Below, one piece after another: positions 16,765 to 26,353 of a DNA stretch of 64,000 nt. The DNA comes from Thermogemmatispora tikiterensis (GTDB lineage: Bacteria > Chloroflexota > Ktedonobacteria > Ktedonobacterales > Ktedonobacteraceae): the NCBI RefSeq assembly GCF_003268475.1, contig NZ_MCIF01000002.1:574015-638014 (forward strand), given 5' to 3'. The notes beneath the pieces are model-generated. The model had not been told where the DNA came from. It was given only the letters and a program-made list of their open reading frames with translations, and did no database searches. Every line of letters starts with the position of its first letter. Position 1 is the first letter of the stretch. The position numbers were made by a program, and so were the translations under genes.

Positions 16765-17634
16765 CTATACGGTGGTGCTGGCCGTGGTCGTAGGCTTACG
16801 TCCCCAGACGGTGAGCAGCGTCCAGAGCGCGCAGAAATCCTCTTGTTGCATCTCGGCCATCGCCTGCTGAATCAGTGTTCCTAACTCCTCTTGACCGATT
16901 AAGCCGACTTTCACGAGAAAGGGTCGAATCAATTCCATTCCGGCCAGATGATCCTTGAAGACAGGATAATACATCTCCGTCCCCATTGACCACTCGATAG
17001 CGCTGGCTCGCAGCCGTACCTCCTCAAAGCCGGCCTGGCGTACCATCCGTGGCAGTACCGGTGTAATACCGAGATGGCGCCCGTCAGGGGAGAAACTCTG
17101 CCCAGCTCGCCGGAACGCTTCGGCGATCAAGGAGCTAAAACGCTCGTAGGCTGGGCTGGTTGTCAGAGGAAGTTCTCCCTCGGTCAGGCGCAAGATGCCG
17201 CCGGGCTTGAGCAGACGGGAACACTCAGTCAGCAGGCGGGGCCAGGCCGCTGGCAGCATGAAACCCGAGAGAGCGCGCCCGTTAATTAGATCGAAAGAGG
17301 CGTCGGCGAAAGCCAGCGGCTCCATCACATTGCCAACCTGGAAACGGACGTTCCTCAGTCCACGTGACTGAGCCTGGGCCTGGGCATACTCAATCACCAG
17401 CGGACTGATGTCGATGCCGATCACCTCAACGCGAGGGTAGTGAAAAGCCACCTCTAAGGCCCAGCCGCCAGGGCCACAGGCCAGATCGAGCACTCGCCCG
17501 CCCTCCGGCAGGAGTTGACCCTCGGGAAAGAGACCACCCATGCCTTCCGTCAGCAGCCGATCCTGTTGCATCAGGCGGGCTAACTCGCCTGCATTCTCTG
17601 GATCGATCACATACGTATGATCTACTTCCGCCAT
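16765..17634 (-). CDS. Class I SAM-dependent methyltransferase
   Basis: 289 residues. Motif I is VLDLACGPGGWALEVA (residues about 47-62), with the acidic end of strand 2 in VIGIDIS and motif II/III near FDLINGRALSGFM. The C-terminal 110 residues form a variable substrate lid. This is a Methyltransf_25/UbiE-like fold, and the substrate is unknown. It is divergent from the paralogous methyltransferase at 18158 but clearly different from it in sequence. A TACACT hexamer on the minus strand (17724-17729) lies upstream. Confidence 0.85.
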   Translation of the reverse strand: MAEVDHTYVIDPENAGELARLMQQDRLLTEGMGGLFPEGQLLPEGGRVLDLACGPGGWALEVAFHYPRVEVIGIDISPLVIEYAQAQAQSRGLRNVRFQVGNVMEPLAFADASFDLINGRALSGFMLPAAWPRLLTECSRLLKPGGILRLTEGELPLTTSPAYERFSSLIAEAFRRAGQSFSPDGRHLGITPVLPRMVRQAGFEEVRLRASAIEWSMGTEMYYPVFKDHLAGMELIRPFLVKVGLIGQEELGTLIQQAMAEMQQEDFCALWTLLTVWGRKPTTTASTTV

Positions 17635-17986
17635 GCACTTGCTTCCTTTCCAGCCTGAAGAGGCGCGTTGCTCTGGGCGCCTCCGGGACTGATGGCATCT
17701 TCTTCAGCACGCTTCTTCCTCAAGTGTAGCAGAAAGCAGCCCAGAGCTGGAAGAGCCAGGGTAGCATAGCGGCAGTGGCATGGCCCTGACAAAAGTGGCC
17801 CGGCCTCCGTCGGAAAATGATGGTCGGGGCCAGAGCCCGGCCTGTCTGCCGCCGGTCCGCTTCCCATGAGGAGAACGGTGAGTGCTCTCCTCCACTCCTG
17901 GCCGGGCCTGTTCCTACACTCTGGTGAGCGGGATATGAAAAAGTCATAAAAATCAGGGCGACTGCCCTTTCTCCCTGCAAGGCATC

Positions 17987-18016
17987 TTGACAGTAACTTG
18001 TCCTCTTTTCTACACT
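17987..18016 (+). promoter_or_regulatory. Promoter of the first MPWW-type methyltransferase
   Basis: A consensus -35 TTGACA (17987-17992) and -10 TACACT (18011-18016) are separated by 18 bases. The same hexamers with the same 18-base spacer precede the paralogue at 22498. A leader of roughly 135 bases follows. Confidence 0.6.
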
Positions 18017-18157
18017 TCCTGCTGAACTACGCTTTCTCCCGAGGAGCCCACTGGCTTCGTGTTCCGTCCACTTGTTGGGGGAGAAGGCCGTCGCGGCCTT
18101 GCTCTTCGTCTCCCTTACCTGGTAGATGATAACGGCGGGATCAGGAAGGAGGAAAGG

Positions 18158-19096
18158 ATGCCCTGGTGGCTGTTTCGCCGCCGAGTTAGCAAAGGTGTCG
18201 GAGGCTCAGATCCGGCAGCGCAGCCGATGCGCAGGTCGGTTGGAGAGGTGGCTTTGCCACGTCTGCGAGGCCATCGCCGCTATTTAGATGAGCAACCTTA
18301 CTTATTACCGAAGGATCTGGGAGAGGTCAACCGTCTCGATTTCCAACACTATGTGTTGCGCACTCTCCTGCGGGGCAACTATCTGGCTCCCATTGAGCAG
18401 CCGCGGCGCATTCTCGATGTTGGCTGCGGCACTGGGCAGTGGGCTATCGAGCTGGCCCAGCAATTTCCCCAGGCCGAAGTCATCGGCCTTGACCTGCTCC
18501 AGGTCAAGGTAAGTAGCTCGCCGCCAGCAAACTATCGTTTTGTGAAAGGCGATGTGTTGGATGGCCTCCCCTTCGAGAGCAACTGGTTCGATTTTGTCCA
18601 TCAGCGCCTTCTCTTCCTGGCTATTCCTTTGTCAGCCTGGCCGGGCGTGGTACAGGAGCTGGTGCGCGTCACCTCTCCCGGTGGGTGGATCGAACTTGTT
18701 GAGGGAAGCTCTAGTTCGAGTAACTTTGCCCCTGCTGGTCCAGCTACCCAGCAGTTGATCGGCTTGATTGGGCAGCTAGCAGCTCTGCGCGGTCTCGATA
18801 GCGAGGGCCAGGTGATGCGCTCGCTGGACCGCTACTTGCTAGAGGCTGGTCTGATCAACGTCCAGCGCTATCCAATCGAGATTCCTGTTGGGGAATGGGG
18901 AGGACGGCTCGGATCGTTGATGGCTATTGATGTGTGCGAAGGAATTAAGGCTATCAGTGCTCCTGTCGCGGCGCGCTTTGGCCTCTCCGAACAGGAAGTG
19001 CTTGATTTGCTGGATCAAGCCAACCACGAATGGAATGAGCTGCGAACCTCCTACTCTCTGGCTGTTGCCTGCGCTCAAAAACCGGCAGCTAGCTAA
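18158..19096 (+). CDS. Class I SAM methyltransferase, MPWW paralogue A
   Basis: 312 residues from the ATG at 18158, chosen because GGAAGGAGG lies just upstream and because the paralogue starts with the same peptide. The protein opens MPWWLFRRR, then has a PYLLPKDLGEVNRLDFQHYV block, motif I ILDVGCGTGQWAIELAQ, FDFVHQRLL, and a C-terminal GEWGGRLGSL. Substrate unknown. Paralogue B (22498-23415) shares these blocks nearly residue for residue, so the pair arose by duplication. The N-terminal WW-F-RRR peptide might be a membrane or partner contact; that is inference. Confidence 0.86.
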   Translation: MPWWLFRRRVSKGVGGSDPAAQPMRRSVGEVALPRLRGHRRYLDEQPYLLPKDLGEVNRLDFQHYVLRTLLRGNYLAPIEQPRRILDVGCGTGQWAIELAQQFPQAEVIGLDLLQVKVSSSPPANYRFVKGDVLDGLPFESNWFDFVHQRLLFLAIPLSAWPGVVQELVRVTSPGGWIELVEGSSSSSNFAPAGPATQQLIGLIGQLAALRGLDSEGQVMRSLDRYLLEAGLINVQRYPIEIPVGEWGGRLGSLMAIDVCEGIKAISAPVAARFGLSEQEVLDLLDQANHEWNELRTSYSLAVACAQKPAAS

Positions 19097-19282
19097 CCCT
19101 CCTGGCCCGACCCAGCTTGTGGCGCCATTATGCCGTGCAGCCAGGAAGCAAAGGGAAGATCGCCTGAAGTGCGAGGCGGGTACTACTCCCGCCTCGTACC
19201 TGCCGCTAGCCAGTGCGAGGCTCACCTGAGAAGGTGCCACTAGAGAGGGACTGGTTACCTCCTGCTGGCTGGCGGTCGGGCT

Positions 19283-20797
19283 TCAGAATACCAGTCTGAC
19301 CCTTTCCCACAACGCCCGTAGCTCCCCCTGGGGGTCCTCCGCCAGAGAAGGCGCCTCATCCCAAATCAGCGTTGCGCGCCGCTCCAGATCGTAGCGTGGC
19401 CACTCCGGCAGGCTGGGGATAGTCGGGTTCCCGGTACGAATGAAGGCTGCCCAGGAGGCATGCATCAGATCGGCCAGGGCCTGCCGACTGGGCGAGGTAC
19501 CAGTAAACAGGCGCGAGAGTTCCACATCGAGCGTATTGAAGACAAAAGGAATATCCATTGCATGCGCGGCCCCGAGCACCCCGCCGAAAGCGGGCGACTT
19601 CCAATCGAAGCGGTACATCCAGACGGGGGCCCCCTGCCGAACCTGGGCCTCCGCCAGGCGAATAGCCGGGATGCGAAAGACCAGATCGCTCATCAGATCA
19701 ATCCAGGCGAACTCTGGAGAATGGTCCTCACGCGCCGCGGTATAAAGCGCGAGCACCCGCTGAGCGGCCTCACCAAAGAGTTGCTGGAGGAGCGCCTCGT
19801 TGATCTGGGCACCGCCGCCCATCAGAGCGAACAGCCGCCATTCATCGCGGTTTGTGCCCAGCAACACAGCCACATCTTTGGCTGAGCCTTGGGCCAGCAT
19901 GGCCAGTGGATGCTGCGGCAGCGTCTCACCGTCGATCACCGGACTGAAAGCGCGAACTCCGCCGAACTCTCGTCCCAGCTCCGGCTGCACCTTGAGCAGG
20001 CTCTCCACCGGGACCTCAGCCAGTGCCTCGACCCGCGCAGGGTCCAGACCCAGCCTGGCCAGAAGGGCCTGAGCCACGCGCGTGGCCTCGGCACCAGTAG
20101 GAAGGTCGCCGGCGGCACCGCTCTGCAGAATCGCCCGCTTAAAGAGGCCGCGCGCCGCGGGCATGCCCAGCAGTGCGGCGATGCTCATGGCGCCCGCCGA
20201 TTCGCCCATCACCGTCACATTGTCGGGATCGCCGCCGAAAGCCTCGATATTCTCGCGTACCCAGCGCAAGCCAGCGATCTGGTCGAGCAGACCGCAGTTG
20301 CCGCTGTAGCCCGAGGCCGCGCCAGCCAGCTCCTTGAGGTAGACAAAACCCAGAATCCCCAGCCGGTAATTGAGCGAAACCACTACGATATTGTGACGCT
20401 CTGCAAATGACGCGCCGTCATACCACGGGTCGGAGGCTGAGCCGATGGTGAAGGCCCCGCCGTGAATATAGACCATGACCGGGCGCTTCCCCTGATCTGC
20501 GGCAGGAGACCAGATATTCAAGTACAGGCAGTCCTCGCTGATCGGACGCGGATCAACAACGCGCTCGGCCCCAATGGCGCCAACCATACTGGCCCCCATC
20601 TCGGCAACCTGGGGAGCCATCGGACTAAAGGCTGTCGTCGGACGCACGCCCGTCCACGGTTCAGCTGGCTCAGGGGGGCGGAAGCGCCTGGCTCCCATCG
20701 GAGGGCGGGCGAAAGGAATGCCTTTCCAGACGCAGATGGCGCCTTGCTGATAGCCCTGAACCTTCCCGTAGCGAGTTTCGACAATGCATTCGCTCAT
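19283..20797 (-). CDS. Type B carboxylesterase / p-nitrobenzyl esterase family
   Basis: About 504 residues, usual for the family (490-550). The GKVQG start, PFARPP, SEDCLYLNIWSP, the oxyanion-hole YIHGGAF, and the nucleophile elbow VTVMGESAGAMS are all present. A later GTNRDEW supplies the acid region, and the catalytic histidine is probably in LGAAHAMDIPFVF. An alpha/beta hydrolase cleaving carboxylic esters, with no signal peptide, so cytosolic. ATG 20797 is preferred over 20815 because AGGAG sits seven bases before it. It is convergent with methyltransferase A. Confidence 0.9.
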   Translation of the reverse strand: MSECIVETRYGKVQGYQQGAICVWKGIPFARPPMGARRFRPPEPAEPWTGVRPTTAFSPMAPQVAEMGASMVGAIGAERVVDPRPISEDCLYLNIWSPAADQGKRPVMVYIHGGAFTIGSASDPWYDGASFAERHNIVVVSLNYRLGILGFVYLKELAGAASGYSGNCGLLDQIAGLRWVRENIEAFGGDPDNVTVMGESAGAMSIAALLGMPAARGLFKRAILQSGAAGDLPTGAEATRVAQALLARLGLDPARVEALAEVPVESLLKVQPELGREFGGVRAFSPVIDGETLPQHPLAMLAQGSAKDVAVLLGTNRDEWRLFALMGGGAQINEALLQQLFGEAAQRVLALYTAAREDHSPEFAWIDLMSDLVFRIPAIRLAEAQVRQGAPVWMYRFDWKSPAFGGVLGAAHAMDIPFVFNTLDVELSRLFTGTSPSRQALADLMHASWAAFIRTGNPTIPSLPEWPRYDLERRATLIWDEAPSLAEDPQGELRALWERVRLVF

Positions 20798-21059
20798 GTT
20801 TCTACTCCTGCTCATCGATGCAGATAGGCTTGAGTGAAGGCCTCACTGCCGCCGCCAGGTCCTGCCTTCGCAGAAAGCGGACCCTGCCAGCGCCGCTTCG
20901 TGACCATCCCGCCGAAGCGCTGGCGACCATCTTGTTCTCTTCTGCAGGGACCAGGCCTGGTAATCAAAGAAAAAGAAGAGGTGGCATCGGGGCCATCATC
21001 ATCTTATCACTTGATCGTTGCTATTCCGGGCCCCGGCACCCTTTCGCCGGGCCACTGCC

Positions 21060-21935
21060 TCAAGATGCCTGGCCTTCCGGCTCGACCGCGATCCCCAGCC
21101 GCTCCAATAGCGCCCGGCAGCGCCACGCCGGGTAGCCGACAGGTAGACGACCGGGAGGGCCATGCGAATCCGAGCCAGCGCTCATGACCAGTCCATGACG
21201 CTGGACATACGCTTCATAGGTCGCCTCCAGCTCCGGCCCGTGGGTGGGATAGTAGACCTCTAGCCCATCGATGGCGACCTCCGCCCGTACGCGATCCAGT
21301 AGCTCGGGGCTGTAGAAGGTGAACTCCGCCGGCTCACGCAGACCGCGGCCCGGGTGGGCGATCAGGGCCAGGCCCCCACTGCGGTGGAGCACGTCAATCG
21401 CAGCGGCCAGATCCGCCTTAATCTCCCGATAGCCCGCGTCACGGATCACGGCGAGGGCCTCTTTCCAGCTGGAGACATAGCCATGCTTCAGCAGGAGGAA
21501 CCCGCAGTCGCCAGCGACTCGCAGCCGGTTACCCTGCGCCGCAAGGAGCCTCTCCCGCCCAGGAAAGGAGTAGCCGCGACGGAGCAGCTCTGCATAAACC
21601 TCCTCTGCGTTAGCTCGTTGCCCCTCACGTACTTGCTCCACCAGCCACCGCAGGTCCGGCTGCTCAGGATCAAAGCCGTAGCCAAGCACATCGGCCATCT
21701 GGCCTTGCCAGGCAGCGCTGATCTCAACGCCGTTGAGAACGGCAACCCCTTGCTCCTTCGCCAGGCGCTGCAGCTGGGCGAGCGTATCCACTCGATCATG
21801 ATCTGTAACGGCAATCAATTGAAAGCCCCGCTCGCGCACGTGAGCTAAGAGATCTGCCGCAGTCCAGCGTCCGTCGCTCCAGGTCGTATGCAAATGAAGA
21901 TCGATCGTGGCCTGCTCAGAAAGACGTTGTTGCAC
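21060..21935 (-). CDS. PHP-domain metal-dependent phosphoesterase (TrpH/YciV-like)
   Basis: 291 residues. The metal-binding motifs of the PHP superfamily appear in order: DLHLHTTWSDG (about 12-22), AVTDHD, NGVEISA, LIAHPGRG and SAGSDSHGP. The closest type is the YciV/RNase AM family, which removes 5' nucleotides from RNA or hydrolyses 3',5'-bisphosphates. The gene stands alone between the carboxylesterase and methyltransferase B. The ATG is followed directly by the domain. Confidence 0.88.
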   Translation of the reverse strand: MQQRLSEQATIDLHLHTTWSDGRWTAADLLAHVRERGFQLIAVTDHDRVDTLAQLQRLAKEQGVAVLNGVEISAAWQGQMADVLGYGFDPEQPDLRWLVEQVREGQRANAEEVYAELLRRGYSFPGRERLLAAQGNRLRVAGDCGFLLLKHGYVSSWKEALAVIRDAGYREIKADLAAAIDVLHRSGGLALIAHPGRGLREPAEFTFYSPELLDRVRAEVAIDGLEVYYPTHGPELEATYEAYVQRHGLVMSAGSDSHGPPGRLPVGYPAWRCRALLERLGIAVEPEGQAS

Positions 21936-22253
21936 TTGATGCCTCCTTCAGATCCCAGCAGCAGAGCAGCAGAGAGGAGCCCCCTCCTGGCATCTCCCGC
22001 AAGCGCTTTGCTGAGGTGAGCGCTGCCGTCGCCGACAGGAAGCGCGTCATGGACTCATGTTGTTGGTTCGATTGGATAAAATCATCTCTTAGATGGTACA
22101 CGACTGTTTCTGCTGGCGGCAACAGCGAAGAAGGGCGCTGGACTGGCGGCCTCGAGCTGGTCTCAAGATTCGCTTCTATTGCACGTCTGATCTGCTCACA
22201 TAAAAAATCTGTTAATAAAGGGCGGCGCTCTCCTCAGCTGGCTGTGCTTACAA

Positions 22254-22283
22254 TTGACAGAGAGCGCGTGTCTTACCTACACT
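22254..22283 (+). promoter_or_regulatory. Promoter of the second MPWW-type methyltransferase
   Basis: -35 TTGACA (22254-22259) and -10 TACACT (22278-22283) with an 18-base spacer, the same hexamers and spacing as at 17987-18016. A leader of about 208 bases runs to the start codon. The rest of 21936-22497 shows no gene. Confidence 0.6.
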
Positions 22284-22497
22284 CTCAATTGAGCGAGTGC
22301 TCGCAGATAACGACGCCAGGCCTGGCGCCGGATGTACTCCCCTTCCTGCCTTTGGCGAAGAAGCCGGGCCTGCTCCAGAAGAGACAGGTCAGGGGATTTG
22401 TATCTCACTGTATGTGTCTGTCTGGCTACCTGTCTGCCGGCTGCTGCTTCTGCTGCCACCAGCGCCAGGTCATCTTGTTGCAGAAAGGAGCTTCTCC

Positions 22498-23415
22498 ATG
22501 CCCTGGTGGGTTTTTCGGCGACGGCGCTCGGTGCCAGCGTCGCGCGCGACGGGCCAGGTAGTGGCGGAGAGTGCTGCTTTACCGCCGCTGCAGGGTGAGC
22601 GTCGCTTTTTGCAAGAGCAGCCCTACATGCTGCCCAAGGACCTGGGCGAAGTCAATCGGCTGGATTTCCAACATTACGTTCTGCGTGCCCTGCTACGGGC
22701 CAACTACCTGGCCCCCATTGGGCAGCCGCAGCGCATTCTGGATGTTGGCTGTGGTACCGGGCAATGGGCTTTTGAACTCTGCCAGCAATTCCCACAGGCG
22801 GAAGTAGTCGGCGTCGACCTGGAGCAGGTCAAAGCTACCACCCCTCCCTCTAATTATCGCTTCGTCCAGGGCGATGTCCTGCGGGGTCTACCCTTTGCCG
22901 ACGCCTCCTTCGACTTTGTCCACCAGCGGCTCCTGACCTCAGCTCTGCCTCTGGCTGCCTGGCCGGAGGTAGTGCGCGAGCTGGCTCGGGTGGCTGCCCC
23001 GGGAGGCTGGGTTGAGCTGGTCGAGCCCGGGCTGGGTCTGCGTGTCACCCCTGCGGGACCGGCAAACGAGAAGCTCCTGAGCATGGGAACCCAATTGGCT
23101 GCACAGCGGGGCTTAGACACGGAGGGAGCAGTGGCGCGCTCCCTGGAACGCTATCTTCAAGAAGCCAGGCTTGTCAACGTCTATATGCGCACCGTCGAAG
23201 CACCGGTAGGGGAGTGGGGAGGACGAATCGGCTCCCTGCTGGCCCTGGACCTGCGCGAGATCTGGAAAGCGATCAGCACACCTCTGGCCGCCTATTTCAA
23301 TCTTTCGCAGCAAGAAGTGTACAATCTTATCGAAAGCGCTAACCAGGAATGGAACAGCCTGCGGGCCTACTGCTCTTTTATCGTTGGCTACGGGCAGAAG
23401 CCTTTTACCCCCTAG
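22498..23415 (+). CDS. Class I SAM methyltransferase, MPWW paralogue B
   Basis: 305 residues, starting MPWWVFRRR. The ATG at 22498 follows AAAGGAG; upstream in-frame codons have no counterpart in paralogue A. It shares PKDLGEVNRLDFQHYVLR, motif I ILDVGCGTGQWA, FDFVHQRLL and PVGEWGGR with paralogue A at 18158. The linker after MPWWVFRRR and the strand around residues 195-215 differ most, so substrates may have diverged. The carboxylesterase and PHP gene lie between the paralogues on the other strand. Confidence 0.86.
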   Translation: MPWWVFRRRRSVPASRATGQVVAESAALPPLQGERRFLQEQPYMLPKDLGEVNRLDFQHYVLRALLRANYLAPIGQPQRILDVGCGTGQWAFELCQQFPQAEVVGVDLEQVKATTPPSNYRFVQGDVLRGLPFADASFDFVHQRLLTSALPLAAWPEVVRELARVAAPGGWVELVEPGLGLRVTPAGPANEKLLSMGTQLAAQRGLDTEGAVARSLERYLQEARLVNVYMRTVEAPVGEWGGRIGSLLALDLREIWKAISTPLAAYFNLSQQEVYNLIESANQEWNSLRAYCSFIVGYGQKPFTP

Positions 23416-23497
23416 GTAGGGTCGTTCCTTCCGACTCCCCCTCTGACAGGAAACGCTACTCTTGCATCTGTTCTAAGTCCCTTGCCAGCCAGGGCTG

Positions 23498-25204
23498 TCA
23501 TCCTACTGGTTGCACGATGAAGTAGTCTCCGTAGAGCGTCAGGCGATAGTGCCGATTCGGCTGGGCCATCAACGTTTGTAGGGCGGCATCGTAGTCGCCA
23601 CGTGGCAGCACGTAAGCTGCATGGTGATCGGCGTGGGTAGCCCAGTAATAGGGCCAGTAGCGAATATAGCCCGGCTGCAGCTGCTGGTTGACAACCCCAC
23701 AGGTCAGGCGCTCCTGGCTGAGGAAGGCCACCTTATAGCAGGTCCAATAATCGCTATAGAAGTGGGTCACGCCCAGCTCCTCCAGCCGATGTACAAAAGC
23801 CATATCCTGTTGATAGTACAGCTGAGCTGTGGAAGTTTCACCAAAAGCCTGGGCTGTACCGATTCCATAGAAGAGCAGTAGTAACAGCAGCAGAGCCAGG
23901 CAGAGCGTGCGACCAGACTGGCGTAACCTGGGCAGAAAGGACCACGTGGCCCGCATACCCTGCCAGAGGGGCCAGAGGATCGCGGGGAGCGCAACCCAAA
24001 AAATGATCAGGTAGCGCCCATGCAGAGAGGGCCACTTGAGCGGTGCAAGACTATGAATGAAGAGCACCAGGGTGATGGCCGCAGCAAGCAACAGCAGCAG
24101 GCGAGCGCTGGCCCGGACCAGGTCAGCCTGCTGATCAGCCTTACCCTCCAGACGGGAGCGCCGTCCCAGGCACCACAGATCCCAACCGGCCAGCCCCAGA
24201 GCGGCGAGAAAAAGCAGCAAATAGCCAGTGCCCCAGCCGAGATGAGCCAGCCGGCAGGCCAGCGTAGGGGCGCTGGTGGGGTCCCGCAAGACCGGCACTT
24301 CGCTGACTGGGCAGAAAGGGTTGCCGCTAATCGTGGGCAGAGAGAGCTGAATGGTGGCCTTAATCTGCTGCCAGACCAGGGCTGGTGTATAGTGCAGCGG
24401 CACCGGCCCCTGCTGCTGCACAGCCACGGCGCTGAGCGTATCAAGACCTGGAGGAGCGTGCAGATTATAGGCCAGCAGCGGCCACATGCCCAGTGCCAGG
24501 CCACCCAGCATGCAAATAACGGGTAGCAGACGTATTAAATCACGCCAGCAGAAAAATATGATTAAAAAGCCAGAGAAGCCTATCAGTGGTAAGAAAAGCA
24601 TATCGCTCCAGAGGCTCAGGCCCACCACGATGCCCCAGGCCAGATAGCCCCCACAGCGGAGCAGGAGGCGGCGCCCCGAGAGCGTAGGGCCAGTGGAGAG
24701 CGCTAACCGGGTAGCGATCAGGAGCGCCAGTGTGCCACAGAGCAGGATTTCCAGATAGCCCCCATAAGAGCGCAGTTGATAGGTGAGCATATAAGGTGAG
24801 CCGAGGCTCAGCAGCGCCAGCGTCAGCAGACTCAGCCCTGGAGTATACAGTGTACGGGTCAGGAGATAGAGAGCAACCAGGAAGAGTGCAAAGAGCATGA
24901 CCAAGCCAAGCCGCAGAGCAAGAAGCGATGATCCAAACAGATGAAAGAAGGCGGCCCCCAGGTAAGCCTGAAGTGGTCCCATATAGAACGAGCCATACAT
25001 AAACGTTGGGCGCTCGCCCTGATAGGCAATATGGCGCGCCATCAGACCAAAGATCCCCTCATCGCTATCGGTCCAGGGCCAGTGCTGCTTGAGCAGCATC
25101 AGGCGCAGGCTGACCCCAACCAGGATAAGGCCGAGCGCGACCAGGTGCCATCTCTCCAGGAAAGCCAATCTACGCAATTTCTCTTTAACAATGGTCATAG
25201 TCAT
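23498..25204 (-). CDS. GT-C fold membrane glycosyltransferase (PMT/GT39-like)
   Basis: About 568 residues with 10-12 hydrophobic segments. After helix 1 the first outer loop reads WPWTDSDEGIFGLMARHIA, carrying the acidic D-E pair expected for lipid-phosphate-sugar-dependent GT-C enzymes (PMT/ArnT group). The C-terminal 80 residues form a soluble domain with FYSDYWTCYK. The likely role is transfer of a sugar from a polyprenyl carrier to a cell-envelope acceptor. I place the start at ATG 25204; the first 68 codons of the longer frame from 25408 overlap the promoter and look non-coding. Confidence 0.75.
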   Translation of the reverse strand: MTMTIVKEKLRRLAFLERWHLVALGLILVGVSLRLMLLKQHWPWTDSDEGIFGLMARHIAYQGERPTFMYGSFYMGPLQAYLGAAFFHLFGSSLLALRLGLVMLFALFLVALYLLTRTLYTPGLSLLTLALLSLGSPYMLTYQLRSYGGYLEILLCGTLALLIATRLALSTGPTLSGRRLLLRCGGYLAWGIVVGLSLWSDMLFLPLIGFSGFLIIFFCWRDLIRLLPVICMLGGLALGMWPLLAYNLHAPPGLDTLSAVAVQQQGPVPLHYTPALVWQQIKATIQLSLPTISGNPFCPVSEVPVLRDPTSAPTLACRLAHLGWGTGYLLLFLAALGLAGWDLWCLGRRSRLEGKADQQADLVRASARLLLLLAAAITLVLFIHSLAPLKWPSLHGRYLIIFWVALPAILWPLWQGMRATWSFLPRLRQSGRTLCLALLLLLLLFYGIGTAQAFGETSTAQLYYQQDMAFVHRLEELGVTHFYSDYWTCYKVAFLSQERLTCGVVNQQLQPGYIRYWPYYWATHADHHAAYVLPRGDYDAALQTLMAQPNRHYRLTLYGDYFIVQPVG

Positions 25205-25250
25205 ACACTTCGATAGAAAATATAGTGATAGAGGACCAATTTTGCCGTTG

Positions 25251-25279
25251 ATGGTAGCATGGATACAATAGGGTGTCAA
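25251..25279 (-). promoter_or_regulatory. Promoter of the GT-C glycosyltransferase gene
   Basis: On the minus strand, -35 TTGACA (25274-25279) and -10 TACCAT (25251-25256) are separated by 17 bases. Transcription would begin near 25244, about 40 bases before the chosen ATG at 25204. This supports the shorter start. Confidence 0.6.
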
Positions 25280-25505
25280 CCGACCAGAGACAGAGGAGCT
25301 AGTCGCTGCGCGGCGTAGTCTGAGGAAGTGCCACAGCAGAGGAAAACGGCTGCAAGCCGCTGAGCTGGCGATGAAGCTCAGTAGTGACGAAACTGTCACA
25401 ATCAGCAAATGCCTGGCGACCTTCCGGTTGAGGTCCGGGCCTCGCTGCCAGGCTCAGGGTGCGAGCTGCGGCACCAGCCCCCAGGCGAGCTTGACAGGGG
25501 TACTT

Positions 25506-26177
25506 ATGCTTAGAGACAGTGAGCAGTACTTGCTTGCTTGCATTGATAAGGAAAGGGCGAGACAATCGATGGAGAGCTTACTGGCATGCGCGCGCTCCTG
25601 GGTCAAGGAGCATGCCGGTTCCCAGGTCCCCCATCTTCTGAGGGCAGAAGAATGGTTGCGGCAGATCAACCCAGCTGCTTCAGAGGCTATGCTGCTGGCG
25701 GCCCTGACTCACGACATGGAGCGAGCCTTCCCTGGACCCGATAGCCCAAAGCAAGATCTCTCGCGTGGAGCAGATGACCCGCTCTATCTACAAGCGCATT
25801 CCGAGCGCTCGGCGCGCATCGTGGGCGGCTTTTTGCGTGAGCAACAGGCGCCAGCCGACCTGATAGAAGAGGTAATGGCCCTGATCCGCGTGCACGAGGT
25901 AGGAGGATGGCCCGAAGCTGATTGGGTCCAGGCGGCGGACAGCCTCAGCTTCCTGGAGGTCAACGTCCAACCCTTTCTTGATATGCTGAGCAGTACCTGG
26001 GCTGGCTGGACACCTGAAGCTGTTCGCGCCAAGTTTTCCTGGATGTACTCGCGGATACGGCTACCGGAGGCCCGCCAGTTGGCCATACCTCTCTATCAGC
26101 AAGCTCTGGAGAAGCTTCGTCAGCAAGAAGAGCACTTGAAGCGCCCAGGGGAGCCAAAGCCCTCCCTGCAAGAGTAA
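25506..26177 (+). CDS. HD-domain hydrolase
   Basis: About 223 residues from ATG 25506. The metal-binding HD pair is in LAALTHDMERAFPG (about residue 65), followed by a histidine-containing HSERSARIVGGFL, IRVHEVGGW, and the distal aspartate in QAADSLSFLEVN. These are the spaced metal ligands of an HD phosphohydrolase, with a nucleotide or similar phosphate ester as probable substrate. The C-terminal region is helical and charged. The ribosome site before 25506 is weak, so the exact start is unsure. The gene is divergent from the glycosyltransferase. Confidence 0.75.
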   Translation: MLRDSEQYLLACIDKERARQSMESLLACARSWVKEHAGSQVPHLLRAEEWLRQINPAASEAMLLAALTHDMERAFPGPDSPKQDLSRGADDPLYLQAHSERSARIVGGFLREQQAPADLIEEVMALIRVHEVGGWPEADWVQAADSLSFLEVNVQPFLDMLSSTWAGWTPEAVRAKFSWMYSRIRLPEARQLAIPLYQQALEKLRQQEEHLKRPGEPKPSLQE

Positions 26178-26318
26178 AATAAAAGCTGCCGCCCCGGTGT
26201 CCCAGAGTACAAGCCACGTCCAGGCCCTGCCCTTGGGATACTGCAGCCACAAAGGCGGTCGGACGAGAGCAGCAGATTACGCCCCCTGCCCGGAGCAACC
26301 AGCTCTGCTGTGGCGTAT

Positions 26319-26338
26319 ATAGATATTTGTGTATCTAT
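26319..26338. promoter_or_regulatory. Inverted repeat before the drug exporter gene
   Basis: ATAGATA (26319-26325) and TATCTAT (26332-26338) form a perfect 7-bp dyad with a 6-base centre, 15 bases before the preferred ATG at 26354. The position fits a repressor operator. It also argues against a TTG start at 26327 inside the dyad. Confidence 0.4.
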
Positions 26339-26353
26339 CAGGTTGCTGAAGGA

